From Bacillus sp. USDA818B3_A (GTDB taxonomy: Bacteria; Bacillota; Bacilli; Bacillales; Cytobacillaceae): a DNA stretch of 64,000 bases. The stretch is from NCBI RefSeq assembly GCF_009928415.1, contig NZ_JAABNN010000009.1:88381-152380 (forward strand), written 5' to 3'. Numbering within the stretch: the first letter of the stretch is position 1; every line of letters begins with the position of its first letter. Positions 42,500 through 54,204 of the stretch are shown here, one piece after another. The notes under the pieces were generated by a model. It saw only the letters and a list, made by a program, of their open reading frames with translations, had not been told where the DNA came from and did no database searches. The position numbers and the translations under genes are program-made.

Positions 42500-42871
42500 T
42501 TAGTTCGCTTTTTGCGGGATGTGTTTACGAACAGCCGCACGGATATCATCGATATCGAAAGGCTTTGCAAAATGAGTTAATGCACCAAGGTCTTTGGCTT
42601 CTTGAATCATATCCAATTCACCATAGGCGGTCATGATGATGACGCGAATCTCTGGATCGATAACTTTCATTCTTTTTAAAATTTCAATACCGTCCATACC
42701 CGGAATTTTCATATCCAAAAGGACTAAATCCGGATGATGTTTTGTGACGATTTCTAGTGCTTGGACCCCATTTGCCGCCTGAAATGTTTGATACCCTTCT
42801 TTTTGGAAGACTTCATTTAGCAAAATGCGGATGCCAAATTGATCGTCGACAATTAAAATTTTCTCTTTCAT
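42500..42871 (-). CDS. spo0F: Sporulation phosphorelay response regulator Spo0F
   Basis: A 123-residue receiver domain without an output domain. The acidic pair DD (IVDDQFGI), phospho-acceptor Asp in [18 protein letters not shown] and the lysine AKPFD are intact. Spo0F takes phosphate from sporulation kinases and passes it to Spo0B. The ATG at 42871 has GGAAGAGG eight bases upstream. A sigma-H-like promoter lies ahead of it. Confidence 0.96.
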   Translation of the reverse strand: MKEKILIVDDQFGIRILLNEVFQKEGYQTFQAANGVQALEIVTKHHPDLVLLDMKIPGMDGIEILKRMKVIDPEIRVIIMTAYGELDMIQEAKDLGALTHFAKPFDIDDIRAAVRKHIPQKAN

Positions 42872-42920
42872 AAACTCCACCTCTTCCTTAGTTTATTATG
42901 TATTTATCTTTTACCTGTTA

Positions 42921-42950
42921 TAGTTCGACTAAGGGAAATAAATATCCTGC
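42921..42950 (-). promoter_or_regulatory. Sigma-H-like promoter of spo0F with a Spo0A-box-like sequence
   Basis: On the minus strand GCAGGATAT (42950-42942) fits the sigma-H -35 consensus RNAGGAWWW, and 12 bp later GTCGAACTA (42929-42921) fits RNNGAATWW with one mismatch. The plus-strand TTCGACT overlapping the -10 is one base off the 0A box TTCGACA. B. subtilis spo0F is known to have a Spo0A-controlled sigma-H promoter. Confidence 0.6.
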
Positions 42951-42977
42951 CAAAAGTTTTGTTATTTTGCAATTGTT

Positions 42978-43006
42978 TTGGGTTAAGTTTGCAAAAAGTT
43001 TATAAT
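42978..43006 (+). promoter_or_regulatory. Promoter of ywjG
   Basis: TTGGGT (42978-42983), a 17-bp spacer and a perfect TATAAT (43001-43006), 25 bp before the ywjG start. It is divergent from the spo0F promoter. Confidence 0.6.
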
Positions 43007-43030
43007 AAATAGGATATAAGGAGGGTTCCC

Positions 43031-43561
43031 ATGTTAAAAATGTTTACAACCCAATTAACAGGTGTTTTAAAAAGAATAGAGGAAAAAGAAGAATTTTCAT
43101 TCGAGGACGGTGCCCGCTTGCTCGCCCAAGCACCTGCTGGTGACGGTTCGATTTATATTTTTGGTGCACAGGAAATGAAGGCCGTAGCATTTGAAGCCAT
43201 CAATGGTGCTGAGCCGTTACATAGTGCCAAGGTCTTGAATGAGACCGATACCGATGGACTAACTGATGCTGACCGTGTCCTTTTATTTACTCGGCTTGCG
43301 ACTGATCTCGAAGCACTTGAGCTTGCCAGAAAGCTGCACGAAAAAATGATTCCTTTTGTTGCGGTATCCACAGTAATTGAACCATCAGAAGGAGATTTAT
43401 CACAATTAGCAGATGTGCATATTGATTTGCGGTTAAAAAAAGGATTGCTTCCTGATGATGTTGGCAATCGGTATGGATATCCGTCTGCTATTGCGGCGTT
43501 GTTTGTCTATCATGGATTGAAGTTTACGATTGATGAGATTTTAGCGGAATATGAAGAATAA
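43031..43561 (+). CDS. ywjG: DUF2529 family protein
   Basis: A 176-residue protein beginning MLKMFTTQLTGVLKRIEEKEEFSFEDGARLLAQA, the YwjG family found divergently beside spo0F in Bacillus. The fold looks SIS-like (GSIYIFGAQEMKAVAFEAI, VLLFTRLATDLEALELARKL). No known function. GGAGGG precedes the ATG; a terminator follows at once. Confidence 0.85.
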   Translation: MLKMFTTQLTGVLKRIEEKEEFSFEDGARLLAQAPAGDGSIYIFGAQEMKAVAFEAINGAEPLHSAKVLNETDTDGLTDADRVLLFTRLATDLEALELARKLHEKMIPFVAVSTVIEPSEGDLSQLADVHIDLRLKKGLLPDDVGNRYGYPSAIAALFVYHGLKFTIDEILAEYEE

Positions 43562-43590
43562 ACGGCCTTATCCTGAGGCCGTTTTTTATT
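43561..43590 (+). terminator. Terminator of ywjG
   Basis: AACGGCCT / AGGCCGTT stem followed by TTTTTATTTT, starting at the stop codon. Confidence 0.85.
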
Positions 43591-43601
43591 TTAAAAAAAT
43601 T

Positions 43602-43696
43602 TATTTCAGCGGTTTTTCAGGCGATATCAGCGATTTTATAAATTTATCGGCGATTCTGAGCTTTTTTCAGCGATTTCACGAATTTATCAGCGAAAA
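43602..43696. repeat. Tandem TATCAGCGATTT-type repeats
   Basis: Four to five imperfect copies of a ~20-25 bp unit, (T)TATCAGCGATTT-(T/C)A-AATT, for example ATATCAGCGATTTTATAAAT and ATCGGCGATTC and TTCAGCGATTTCACGAAT. Similar repeats are common between genes of Bacillus species. It fills the gap between the ywjG and pyrG terminators. Confidence 0.6.
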
Positions 43697-43729
43697 AGAA
43701 AAACCAGTTCCCGATAACCTGAGAACTGG
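43697..43729 (-). terminator. Terminator of pyrG
   Basis: On the minus strand CCAGTTC / GAACTGG stem followed by TTTTTCTTTTT, ten bases after the pyrG stop. Confidence 0.75.
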
Positions 43730-43739
43730 CTGAAAAAAA

Positions 43740-45460
<1,721 letters not shown>

Positions 45461-45546
45461 AATAAGACTGTGAAAAACTTTTCTGCAAGGAAATTTTGCC
45501 GAACACTCAGCAACAATATCCCTATTTAAACAGCCCAAAACAAAAT

Positions 45547-45584
45547 AAAAAGCGCTCCTTCTCGCGGATTGCGAGGGGAGCGCA
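45547..45584 (-). promoter_or_regulatory. pyrG transcription attenuator
   Basis: On the minus strand GCGCTCC-CTCGC / GCGAG-GGAGCGC stem followed by TTTTTATTTTG, about 37 nt after the transcription start. The left arm holds the pyrimidine tract CTCCCCT, which a run of extra G residues at the RNA 5' end could pair with to prevent termination, as known for B. subtilis pyrG. Confidence 0.75.
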
Positions 45585-45614
45585 TATTAGTTATATTCAT
45601 TCGTCCTTTTAAAA

Positions 45615-45657
45615 GGAGCCCAAAAAAGATAATACAATTGCCCGCATGAAAAGTCAA
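45615..45657 (-). promoter_or_regulatory. pyrG promoter with GGGCTCC start for reiterative transcription
   Basis: On the minus strand TTGACT (45657-45652), a 17-bp spacer, TATTAT (45634-45629) and, seven bases on, the start GGGCTCC (45621-45615). This is the same initial sequence I know from B. subtilis pyrG, where low CTP makes RNA polymerase add extra Gs. The -35 box sits in the tail of the rpoE terminator. Confidence 0.8.
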
Positions 45658-45688
45658 GCCATTTACGAAACTAAGTCGTAAACGGCTT
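45656..45688 (-). terminator. Terminator of rpoE
   Basis: On the minus strand AAGCC-TTTACGA / TCGTAAA-GGCTT stem, then GACTTTTC, 14 bases after the rpoE stop. Confidence 0.65.
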
Positions 45689-45701
45689 GACTATATCCGA
45701 C

Positions 45702-46301
45702 TTATTTATCCTCTTTTTCGTCTAGTTCTTCGAAGTCTTCGTCTTCCTCTTCCTCGTCTAGATCATCATCGAGATCTTCCTCTTCACCAAGATCGAATTC
45801 CTCTTCATCTTCCTCAATGACTTCATCGTCGTCATCAAATTCGTCGACCTCATCAAGATCATCCAGATCGTCATCATCTTCATCATCATCGTCAAGTAGA
45901 TCCTCATCATCATCGACGTAGTCATCAAGATCATCATAATCCTCATCTTCGATCTCATCAAAGTCTTCAAGTTCGTCTTCGTCAACGACCTTCTTCGCCT
46001 TTTTCTTCTTCGGTTTAACAGCTGTGATAACCTCTTCTTCAGCTGTATCGACTGGATACCAGAAACGAAGTCCCCAGCGGTTTTCTCCTAATGAAAGAAA
46101 ACGCCCATCAATATTAATATCTGTATAAAATTGTGCCAGGCGAGAACGGATTTCTTCGTCGGAAAGATTGGCAGCTGCTTTGATCTCTTTCACTAAATCG
46201 TGAAAAGAGATTGGCTGCTTGCTATTTTTCAAATATTCATAAGCCATTTCCATGAGGGATAATTCTTTCAATTCCTCTTTTGAGTATTGTGCTAAACTCA
46301 C
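45702..46301 (-). CDS. rpoE: RNA polymerase delta subunit
   Basis: A 199-residue protein. The N-terminal HARE/winged-helix-like domain (QYSKEELKELSLMEMAYEYL, RLAQFYTDINIDGRFLSLGENRWGLRFWYP) is followed by a lysine patch (KPKKKKAKK) and a very acidic Asp/Glu tail of ~90 residues. Delta releases RNA polymerase from nucleic acids and affects promoter selectivity. The GTG at 46301 (MSLAQYSKEEL) has AAAGGAAG eight bases upstream; another GTG three codons upstream is less well spaced. The tail is a little longer than in B. subtilis. Confidence 0.94.
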   Translation of the reverse strand: MSLAQYSKEELKELSLMEMAYEYLKNSKQPISFHDLVKEIKAAANLSDEEIRSRLAQFYTDINIDGRFLSLGENRWGLRFWYPVDTAEEEVITAVKPKKKKAKKVVDEDELEDFDEIEDEDYDDLDDYVDDDEDLLDDDDEDDDDLDDLDEVDEFDDDDEVIEEDEEEFDLGEEEDLDDDLDEEEEDEDFEELDEKEDK

Positions 46302-46503
46302 TATTGGCACTTCCTTTCTCTATTTAACACTCTGATCTTTCCCAAGTGATTGCGGACAGTTACTATTCTATGTATAGTAAAATTGCACTTCGATAACTGC
46401 CTAGTTTGAGCACGGACAAAAAAGTTCACCGTACTCCAGCATTTTTGCATATTCTTCATTATAAACAAATTCTAGATGTTTATGCTAGTGTTAGTAGATA
46501 GTT

Positions 46504-46701
46504 TCACTCGATTTTTTGCCGCGGTGATTGATCACCATTCAGGGAATTCTCTTGCTTCAGTTTTTTGATCTCAATGATGGAGATATATAAAAAGAAAATC
46601 GCCAAGAGCAGGAACGAAATGGCACCTAGTTCACGCTCATATAGATAGTATAACGGCCAGGCGAAAATTATTAAAATAACCATTATTCGATTCACCTTCA
46701 T
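46504..46701 (-). CDS. Small membrane protein of unknown function
   Basis: A 65-residue protein with two hydrophobic segments (IMVILIIFAWPLYYLY and LGAISFLLLAIFFLYISI) and a polar Lys/Gln-rich tail. I do not recognise a family. The ATG at 46701 has CAGGTG eight bases upstream. It stands alone between icmF and rpoE. Confidence 0.55.
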   Translation of the reverse strand: MKVNRIMVILIIFAWPLYYLYERELGAISFLLLAIFFLYISIIEIKKLKQENSLNGDQSPRQKIE

Positions 46702-46838
46702 CCAGAAAACACCTGCCTGACAAAAAATCAAAGTAGGAATGCTAGTTTTATTATTATATGTTATAAAATCATTTAAATTTTATTAACCTTAAATATTTTA
46801 CCACAAAAACAGACAAACGTTAAAAGGCACCATTTTCT

Positions 46839-46851
46839 GGTGCCTGTCACC
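46839..46851 (-). repeat. GGTGCCTGTCACC repeat after icmF
   Basis: An exact copy of the dispersed 13-mer, 27 bp after the icmF stop, preceded by a partial AGGCACC at 46825. Confidence 0.8.
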
Positions 46852-46877
46852 GTTTCTACCATTTACAACTTCTCAAA

Positions 46878-49800
46878 TCACATATTCCGCCGGTACTGTC
46901 CGCCGACTTCATATAACGCCCTGGTGATTTGCCCGAGGCTTGCGACTTTGACGGTTTCCATTAACTCAGCGAAGATATTGCCATTATTAACGGCTGCCGT
47001 TTTCAACCGGTTTAACGCTTCAGCCGTCTCTAATGCATGCTCCTCCTGGAAAGCCCGTAAATTATGAATCTGCAGTTCCTTCTCCTCTTTCGTCGCCCGG
47101 GCCAGTTCCATATTATTGACCTCTTCCACAGACGGTGGATTCGGATTCAAATACGTATTCACGCCGATAATTGGCAGCTCACCGGTATGCTTCTTCATTT
47201 CATAATACATGGACTCATCCTGGATTTTCCCGCGCTGATACTGCGTCTCCATTGAACCGAGCACCCCGCCGCGGTCATCCAAGCGGTCAAATTCCTGCAA
47301 TACCGCTTCCTCCACCAAATCCGTCAACTCTTCGACTATAAACGAACCCTGCAATGGATTTTCATTTTTCGTCAACCCATGCTCCTTCGTAATAATCATC
47401 TGAATCGCCATCGCCCGGCGCACGGATTCCTCAGTCGGCGTCGTAATCGCCTCATCATATGCATTCGTATGGAGAGAATTACAATTATCCTGCAGTGCCA
47501 TTAACGCCTGCAACGTCGTCCGGATATCATTAAAGTCGATTTCCTGGGCATGCAGCGACCGCCCAGATGTCTGCACATGATACTTCAATTTCTGACTTCG
47601 CTCATTGGCCCCGTACTTATCCCGCATCACCGTCGCCCAAATCCTCCGAGCTACCCGGCCAATCACTGTATACTCCTGATCCAGCCCATTCGAGAAAAAG
47701 AAGGACAGGTTCGGCGCAAAATCATCAATCTTCATGCCGCGGCTCAAATAATACTCCACATACGTAAAGCCATTGGAAAGCGTAAATGCCAGCTGTGAAA
47801 TGGGATTGGCCCCAGCTTCAGCGATATGATACCCGCTGATCGATACTGAATAATAGTTGCGTACTTGATGGTCGATAAAATAGGCTTGGATATCCCCCAT
47901 CATCCGCAGCGCAAACTCCGTTGAAAAAATACACGTATTTTGCCCTTGGTCCTCTTTTAAAATATCAGCCTGTACGGTTCCCCGTACGGTCCGCAATGTA
48001 TAGGCACGAACTTCAGCGAACTCTTCCAAGGTCAGCGTGCGGCTAAGCTCCGCCTCTTTCTTCTTCACCTGCTGATCAATCGCTGTATTCATGAACATCG
48101 CCAAAATAATCGGTGCCGGGCCATTAATCGTCATCGAGACCGATGTGGACGGATGGCACAAATCAAACCCAGCATACAGCTTCTTCATATCATCCAGCGT
48201 ACAAACACTGACCCCGCTCTCGCCGACCTTACCGAAAATATCCGGCCGGTAATCCGGATCCTCCCCGTACAAGGTCACCGAGTCAAACGCCGTACTCAAG
48301 CGCTTCGCCATATCATCCTTCGATAAATAATGAAAGCGCCGATTCGTTCGTTCCGGTGTCCCCTCCCCGGCAAACTGCCGTTTCGGATCCTCACCCTCAC
48401 GCTTAAACGGAAATACCCCTGCTGTATACGGAAACGCCCCCGGTATGTTCTCGCGGTACACCCAGCGCAAGATCTCCCCGTAATCTTTATATTTAGGCAG
48501 AATCACTTTCGGAATATCAAGCCCTGATAAACTTTTCGTTTTTAACACCGTGATAATCTCTTTATCACGGATCCTCGTGACAAACTTCTCCCCTGCATAT
48601 GCTGCCTTAGTCTGTTCCCAAGAATCGAGGATTTTACGTGATTCCCCTGACAACTTTTCCAACGTTTTCTGCCGTACCGCCTCTAAAGCAGCCGCCACTT
48701 CCGGCTGGCCCTCAACCGCTGAAATTGCCCCCTCGAGCTGGAACAGTTTTCGGGCTATATCTGCCTGCTCTTCAGCCCTGCGGTGATAGCCGCGTACGGT
48801 CTCCGTTATTTCCCGTAAATAATAACGCCGGTCCGTTGGAATGATCACATTTTGCTTTTCAACCACGACATCCTTGCTGAATGACGTCACCCAATCAGTG
48901 CCTGATTTTCCATTAACCACTCCGACCAAGGCCGCGAACAAGGCATTCGTCCCTGGATCATTAAACTGGCTGGCAATCGTCCCGTAAACAGGCATTTCAT
49001 CGAGCTCTCTTTCAAACAGCATCTGGTTGCGCTGGTACTGCTTCTGGACTTGGCGCTTCGCATCCTCCGAGCCCTTGCGCTCAAATTTATTGATGACGAT
49101 TAAATCGGCAAAATCGAGCATATCAATTTTTTCGAGCTGCGACGGAGCCCCAAACTCACTAGTCATCACATACATCGACACATCACAGATTTCCGTGATT
49201 TCCGCATCACCCTGACCAATGCCGCTTGTCTCGACGATGACCAGGTCAAATCCGGCAGCCTTTGTCACAGTCACCGCATCCTTCATAGCAAGCGATAATT
49301 CATTTTTCGAAGAACGAGTCGCAAGACTGCGCATATACACATTCGGCGAGAAGATGGCATTCATCCGAATCCGGTCGCCCAAAAGCGCACCGCCTGTCTT
49401 TTGCTTTGTTGGATCAACAGATAAAATGGCCACCCGTTTCCCAGGAAATTCATTAATAAAGCGGCGGATCAACTCATCGGTTAACGAACTTTTTCCCGCA
49501 CCGCCCGTACCCGTGATACCAACAACCGGAATCCCCTTTTCGAGTGACTTCACTTGTTCGAGTACTTGCTCAGCTGCCGCCGCTGCCTCATTCCGTTTAT
49601 CAACCTGAAGCTCTGCCAGAGTGATCAGCCCGGCAATCGCATTCACATCACCCTTCGGCAGCTTCTCAATCAGCTCGCTGACATCAGAATTAACGGTTGA
49701 AAAATCACATTCCCGAATCATTAAATCAATCATGCCCTGCAGCCCAAGCGTCCGTCCATCATCCGGCGAAAACAGCCGGGCAATCCCGTAGGCATGCAGC

Positions 49801-50126
49801 TCATCCATTTCCCGCGGGATAATCACACCGCCGCCGCCGCCGTAAATTCGAATATGCGGCGCGCCTTTTTCCTTCAATAAATCATACATATATTTAAAGT
49901 ACTCGACATGGCCGCCTTGATACGACGAAATCGCGATTCCCTGCACATCCTCCTGAATCGCCGCGTTCACGACCTCCTCCACCGAGCGGTTATGACCAAG
50001 ATGGATCACCTCCGCCCCGCTCGCCTGCAGAATCCGTCTCATAATATTAATCGAAGCATCATGACCGTCAAACAGGCTCGACGCCGTCACAAAACGGATA
50101 TGATTCTTTGGCTGATACTTTCCCAC
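46878..50126 (-). CDS. icmF: Fused isobutyryl-CoA mutase IcmF
   Basis: A 1082-residue three-part protein: an N-terminal B12-binding domain (residues ~10-140, [12 protein letters not shown] with the base-off DxH motif), a MeaB-like G-protein chaperone domain (~190-420, P-loop [20 protein letters not shown]) and a C-terminal methylmalonyl-CoA-mutase-type TIM barrel (~560-1060, [21 protein letters not shown]). It interconverts isobutyryl-CoA and n-butyryl-CoA (and often isovaleryl/pivalyl-CoA), linking valine-type carbon to beta-oxidation. Start is a GTG with GGGGGAG upstream. It is the last gene of the acyl-CoA operon. Confidence 0.95.
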   Translation of the reverse strand: MGKYQPKNHIRFVTASSLFDGHDASINIMRRILQASGAEVIHLGHNRSVEEVVNAAIQEDVQGIAISSYQGGHVEYFKYMYDLLKEKGAPHIRIYGGGGGVIIPREMDELHAYGIARLFSPDDGRTLGLQGMIDLMIRECDFSTVNSDVSELIEKLPKGDVNAIAGLITLAELQVDKRNEAAAAAEQVLEQVKSLEKGIPVVGITGTGGAGKSSLTDELIRRFINEFPGKRVAILSVDPTKQKTGGALLGDRIRMNAIFSPNVYMRSLATRSSKNELSLAMKDAVTVTKAAGFDLVIVETSGIGQGDAEITEICDVSMYVMTSEFGAPSQLEKIDMLDFADLIVINKFERKGSEDAKRQVQKQYQRNQMLFERELDEMPVYGTIASQFNDPGTNALFAALVGVVNGKSGTDWVTSFSKDVVVEKQNVIIPTDRRYYLREITETVRGYHRRAEEQADIARKLFQLEGAISAVEGQPEVAAALEAVRQKTLEKLSGESRKILDSWEQTKAAYAGEKFVTRIRDKEIITVLKTKSLSGLDIPKVILPKYKDYGEILRWVYRENIPGAFPYTAGVFPFKREGEDPKRQFAGEGTPERTNRRFHYLSKDDMAKRLSTAFDSVTLYGEDPDYRPDIFGKVGESGVSVCTLDDMKKLYAGFDLCHPSTSVSMTINGPAPIILAMFMNTAIDQQVKKKEAELSRTLTLEEFAEVRAYTLRTVRGTVQADILKEDQGQNTCIFSTEFALRMMGDIQAYFIDHQVRNYYSVSISGYHIAEAGANPISQLAFTLSNGFTYVEYYLSRGMKIDDFAPNLSFFFSNGLDQEYTVIGRVARRIWATVMRDKYGANERSQKLKYHVQTSGRSLHAQEIDFNDIRTTLQALMALQDNCNSLHTNAYDEAITTPTEESVRRAMAIQMIITKEHGLTKNENPLQGSFIVEELTDLVEEAVLQEFDRLDDRGGVLGSMETQYQRGKIQDESMYYEMKKHTGELPIIGVNTYLNPNPPSVEEVNNMELARATKEEKELQIHNLRAFQEEHALETAEALNRLKTAAVNNGNIFAELMETVKVASLGQITRALYEVGGQYRRNM

Positions 50127-50173
50127 CTGCGCTCCCCCTTTTGGAAAAATGAACTATGGTTTCCGTTCGCACC

Positions 50174-50830
50174 TTATCCTCGTTCCGACACTGTTACTGC
50201 GCACGAAACCCCGTTTTGAATCCCCGATAATAAAACCTCCGTCTGCATCTCAATATACTCCTCGAGCGTGAACAGCTTTCTTAACGCCCAGCGGCGGAAT
50301 CCCCACATCTGCCCCTGAACAAAAATATTATGGGCAACTAGTTCAATCTGTTTTTTCGATAAAGCCAATTCCCCATTCTCAACACAGCGCGTCAACAATT
50401 CCTCAAACATCGCCACCATTTCCATTTCTTTTTTCAACACATATGGCAGGGCATCCTTGGAAAGCGACTTCACTTCCTGGTACATAACAAGCACCTCGGC
50501 CTGCATCTCATCCATGACCTGAAAAAAGTCAGCAATCCCATGCTTCAAGCTTTCCAGTGTCCCCTTTTCCACGGCAAGGTCCTCTTGCAGCCGCTCACTG
50601 ACATGGTCATAAATGCTGTCGCAGACAAGGTAAAGGACATCTTCCTTCGTGCGGATATATTCATAGAGTGTACCGATGCTGAACCCGGCAGCTTTGGCAA
50701 TTTCCCTGGTAGTCGTCCGGTGAAACCCCTTCTGTTTAAAAAGTGCTACTGCCCCTTTGATCATTTGGTCGCGCCTTTTTTGGACAAGGCGCTCATCTTT
50801 GACAGAGGCTTGAACTTCTCTTTTTTTCAT
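50174..50830 (-). CDS. TetR family transcriptional regulator
   Basis: A 218-residue protein. The N-terminal TetR helix-turn-helix is at ~20-65 (MIKGAVALFKQKGFHRTTTREIAKAAGFSIGTLYEYIRTKEDVLY), and the rest is an all-helical ligand-binding domain. It does not look like B. subtilis FadR. Co-transcribed between acyl-CoA dehydrogenase and icmF, so it probably answers to an acyl-CoA; that is inference. AACAGGGG abuts the ATG. Confidence 0.85.
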   Translation of the reverse strand: MKKREVQASVKDERLVQKRRDQMIKGAVALFKQKGFHRTTTREIAKAAGFSIGTLYEYIRTKEDVLYLVCDSIYDHVSERLQEDLAVEKGTLESLKHGIADFFQVMDEMQAEVLVMYQEVKSLSKDALPYVLKKEMEMVAMFEELLTRCVENGELALSKKQIELVAHNIFVQGQMWGFRRWALRKLFTLEEYIEMQTEVLLSGIQNGVSCAVTVSERG

Positions 50831-50845
50831 CCCCTGTTCCCGCCT

Positions 50846-51985
50846 TTATTTTGTTATCATTCTCGAGATCACAAGACGCTGGATTTCTTGTGTCCCTTCA
50901 TAAATTTGTGTGATTTTAGCATCGCGCATATACCGCTCAACCGGATAATCCTTTGTATAACCATAGCCGCCAAACACTTGAACGGCTTCGGTGGTCACCT
51001 TCATAGCCGTGTCACCGGCAAATAGTTTAGACATTGCTGACTCCTTGCCATACGGGAGACCATTGGACTCGAGCCATGCTGCTTGATAGGTTAATAGCCT
51101 TGCCGCCTCAATATTGGTCGCCATATCGGCAAGCTTAAAGGAGATGCCTTGATTGGCAACAATTGGTTTGCCAAATTGATGACGTTCGCGTGCATAATCA
51201 ACCGCTGCATCAAGGGCGCCTTGGGCAATCCCGACAGCTTGGGCGGCGATGCCGTTGCGGCCGCCATCAAGGGTCATCATCGCGATTTTAAAACCTTCGC
51301 CTTCTTCACCCAGGCGGTTTTTAACCGAAACCTTGCAATCTTCAAAAATAATTTCAGTTGTCGGTGAGGAGCGGATACCAAGTTTCTTTTCTTTTTTGCC
51401 GACGGAGAAGCCCGGGAAATCACTTTCGATAATGAAGGCGGTCGTTCCCTTCTGCTTGCTCGATGGGTCAGTCAAGGCAAAAACGACATAAATATCGGCC
51501 ACACCGCCATTAGTTATAAAGATTTTTGAACCATTTAAAATATAGTGGTCACCTTCTAGGCGGGCGGTCGTTCTCATTCCGCCTGCATCTGAGCCGCTGC
51601 CTGGTTCTGTCAAACCGTAAGCACCGATTTTTGTCCCCTCTGCCATTGGCCTTAGGTAGGTTTGTTTTTGTTCTTCACTGCCAAATTTGTAAATCGGCCA
51701 GCCGGCAAGTGAGGTATGGGCAGACAGGGTGACCCCTATGGATGCGTCTACGCGGGAAAGCTCTTCCACTGCGATGCAATAGGCCAGATAATCGCTGCCG
51801 ATGCCGCCGTATTCTTCCGGCCAAGGAATGCCCGTTAGTCCAAGTTCGGCCATTTGGTCAAAAATGGCCCGGTCAAAGCGCTCTTCTTCATCGCGCTCTG
51901 CTGCTGTCGGCGCCACCTCGTTCCGCGCGAAATCCCGAACCATTTTACGGATCATTTCATGTTCTTCCGATAATTTAAATTGCAT
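50846..51985 (-). CDS. acdA: Acyl-CoA dehydrogenase
   Basis: A 379-residue flavoenzyme with FAD and substrate motifs: [28 protein letters not shown], the catalytic Glu in the C-terminal [15 protein letters not shown] and the [16 protein letters not shown] block. Position after fadF and before rpoE matches B. subtilis acdA. First step of beta-oxidation or branched-chain acyl-CoA breakdown. GGGGG precedes the ATG. Confidence 0.92.
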   Translation of the reverse strand: MQFKLSEEHEMIRKMVRDFARNEVAPTAAERDEEERFDRAIFDQMAELGLTGIPWPEEYGGIGSDYLAYCIAVEELSRVDASIGVTLSAHTSLAGWPIYKFGSEEQKQTYLRPMAEGTKIGAYGLTEPGSGSDAGGMRTTARLEGDHYILNGSKIFITNGGVADIYVVFALTDPSSKQKGTTAFIIESDFPGFSVGKKEKKLGIRSSPTTEIIFEDCKVSVKNRLGEEGEGFKIAMMTLDGGRNGIAAQAVGIAQGALDAAVDYARERHQFGKPIVANQGISFKLADMATNIEAARLLTYQAAWLESNGLPYGKESAMSKLFAGDTAMKVTTEAVQVFGGYGYTKDYPVERYMRDAKITQIYEGTQEIQRLVISRMITK

Positions 51986-52049
51986 TTTTTAATGCCCCCT
52001 TTAAAACTTCATTAATGAAAAATCCGGATATATTAACATTTCGCCTTCT

Positions 52050-53180
52050 TTAGAGATGCTTACTAATGACAATCCGCTGAATCTCACTCGTGCCTTCATA
52101 AATTTCCGTTATTTTGGCATCGCGGAAATAGCGCTCAACTGGATAGTCCTCGGTATAGCCATAGCCGCCGAATACCTGAATAGCTTCTGTTGCCACTTCG
52201 ACTGCCGTCCTCGTCGTAAACAGCTTGGCTATCGATGCCTCTAACGTGCACTTCAATCCGTTGCTGCGCAAATCGGCCGCGCGATAGACTAAAAGCTTTG
52301 CCGCTTCGACACTTGTAGCCATATCCGCAAGCTTAAAGCCGACTCCCTGCTGAGCCGCAATCGGATGCCCGAATTGTTGGCGCTGTTTCGCATAGGCAAC
52401 AGATGCCTCGAATGCTGCTTCCGCAATTCCGAGAGCCTGAGTGGCTATCCCAATGCGGCCAACATCAAGGTTAGCCATGGCAATGGTAAAGCCCTCGCCT
52501 TCTTTTCCGAGCATGTTTTCCACCGGAACATGCATATCCTCAAAAGTTAACTGGACTGTGCGGGATCCGTGCAGTCCCATTTTCTTTTCATCTTTTCCTA
52601 CGACAAAGCCGGGGGTATTTTTTTCCACAATAAATGCAGCAATCCCCTTCGTCCCTTGGCTTGGGTCGGTGGTGGCAAAGACGATATACACATCAGCCTC
52701 ACCGCCGTTGGTGATAAACATTTTTGATCCGTTCAGTACGTAATGCCCAGCCTTTTTTACTGCTCTCGTTTTTAGGCTGCCAGCATCTGACCCAGAACTT
52801 GGTTCCGTTAGGCAAAATGCCCCCAAGTATTCACCAGAAGCCAGTTTCGGTACATACTTTTGCTTTTGCTCCTCCGTCCCGAAATATAAAATTGGATTTG
52901 TACATACCGATGTGTGAACAGAAAGAATGACACCAACGGTAGCGCTTACTTTTGACAGCTCATGTATGGCAATGATATAGGAGGTAAAATCCATGCCCGC
53001 ACCGCCGAACTTCTCGGGAACAGGGATCCCCATCAGGCCAAGCTCTCCCATTTTCCTGAGGATTTCACGGGGAAAGATCCCTTTCTCCATGTTTTTTATA
53101 AATGGTTTGATTTCCTTTTCTGCAAAATCACGAACCATTTTCCGCATCATCTCTTGTTCTTCTGTAAATCTAAGATTCAT
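52050..53180 (-). CDS. Acyl-CoA dehydrogenase (second)
   Basis: A 376-residue paralogue of the next gene, with [45 protein letters not shown] and the catalytic Glu in IYEGTSEIQRIVISK. The ATG at 53180 (MNLRFTEEQEMMRKMVRDF) follows AGGAAAGGGG; a longer open frame upstream is not family-like and overlaps the previous gene. It resembles short/branched-chain enzymes such as B. subtilis MmgC, but the chain-length preference cannot be told. Confidence 0.92.
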   Translation of the reverse strand: MNLRFTEEQEMMRKMVRDFAEKEIKPFIKNMEKGIFPREILRKMGELGLMGIPVPEKFGGAGMDFTSYIIAIHELSKVSATVGVILSVHTSVCTNPILYFGTEEQKQKYVPKLASGEYLGAFCLTEPSSGSDAGSLKTRAVKKAGHYVLNGSKMFITNGGEADVYIVFATTDPSQGTKGIAAFIVEKNTPGFVVGKDEKKMGLHGSRTVQLTFEDMHVPVENMLGKEGEGFTIAMANLDVGRIGIATQALGIAEAAFEASVAYAKQRQQFGHPIAAQQGVGFKLADMATSVEAAKLLVYRAADLRSNGLKCTLEASIAKLFTTRTAVEVATEAIQVFGGYGYTEDYPVERYFRDAKITEIYEGTSEIQRIVISKHL

Positions 53181-53316
53181 AACGAAGTCCCCTTTCCTGA
53201 GATGAATGATCCAGGGGGAGATCACTGGATCAGGATTATGTAGTATCGGCGTGATCCTCCTGGTATTTAATTGCCTCTTTGAGCACCCTGTTTTAAGGCA
53301 CTTTCGTTTTCTTATC

Positions 53317-54168
53317 TTATTCGTAGATATAGAAACCGCGCCCTGATTTCTTACCAAGCCAGCCGGCTTTGACATATTTCCTTAGAAGCGGGCATGGGCG
53401 GTATTTATCATCTCCGAACCCTTCGTGGAGCGTTTCCATAATGTACAAGCAGGTATCCAGGCCAATAAAATCTGCGAGTGTCAACGGGCCCATTGGGTGA
53501 TTCATCCCGAGCTTCATAACCTCATCGATGGCTTCCTTTTCAGCAACACCCTCGTAAAGCGTGTAGATTGCTTCGTTAATCATCGGCATGAGGATGCGGT
53601 TAGAGACAAACCCAGGAAAGTCATTTACTTCAACCGGCACTTTGCCGAGAGTCTTGGTCATATCTTCAATCACTTGATAGACTTCATCGGCTGTAGCCAG
53701 GCCGCGGATGATTTCAACGAGTTTCATTACTGGTACTGGATTCATAAAATGCATGCCGATCACTTTTTCCGGACGATTGGTGGCAGCGGCAATTTCTGTG
53801 ATGGGCAGTGATGAGGTGTTGCTTGCTAAGATGGTGTGTGCTGGGGTGATTTTGTCTAGCTGAGTGAAGATTTTTGTTTTGATTTCCATATTTTCAACGG
53901 CTGCTTCGATGACAAGGTCCACGCCGCTGGCATCGTTAAGGGCTGTTGATGGGGTAAGCCTTGCGAGCACTTCCTGCTTTTGTGTCTCGCTCATACGGCC
54001 TTTGTCGACACTTCGGGCGAGATTTTTCTGGATAACCCCTAGTCCCCGCTCAACGAATTCCGGTTTTAAGTCATTCAATATCACTTGGTATCCTGCTTGT
54101 GCGCAAACCTGGGCGATCCCTGAGCCCATTTGCCCAGCGCCGATTACCAGCACCTTTGAAACGTTCAT
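53317..54168 (-). CDS. 3-hydroxybutyryl-CoA dehydrogenase
   Basis: A 283-residue Rossmann enzyme: NAD-binding [18 protein letters not shown], catalytic His in [15 protein letters not shown] and the C-terminal [19 protein letters not shown]. It oxidises 3-hydroxyacyl-CoA to 3-ketoacyl-CoA. Homologous to Hbd/MmgB. GGAGGG precedes the ATG. Between thiolase and the acyl-CoA dehydrogenases. Confidence 0.93.
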   Translation of the reverse strand: MNVSKVLVIGAGQMGSGIAQVCAQAGYQVILNDLKPEFVERGLGVIQKNLARSVDKGRMSETQKQEVLARLTPSTALNDASGVDLVIEAAVENMEIKTKIFTQLDKITPAHTILASNTSSLPITEIAAATNRPEKVIGMHFMNPVPVMKLVEIIRGLATADEVYQVIEDMTKTLGKVPVEVNDFPGFVSNRILMPMINEAIYTLYEGVAEKEAIDEVMKLGMNHPMGPLTLADFIGLDTCLYIMETLHEGFGDDKYRPCPLLRKYVKAGWLGKKSGRGFYIYE

Positions 54169-54204
54169 GTTTTTCCCTCCATTTGAAAGTGAATGATTTC
54201 TATT

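Noticed and set aside
43602..43696. CRISPR array
   Set aside because: Units are short, degenerate and contiguous, without unique spacers or cas genes.
45758..45985. 75-codon minus-strand frame in the rpoE acidic tail
   Set aside because: Out-of-frame reading of GAT/GAA repeats, giving a Met/Lys-rich artefact.
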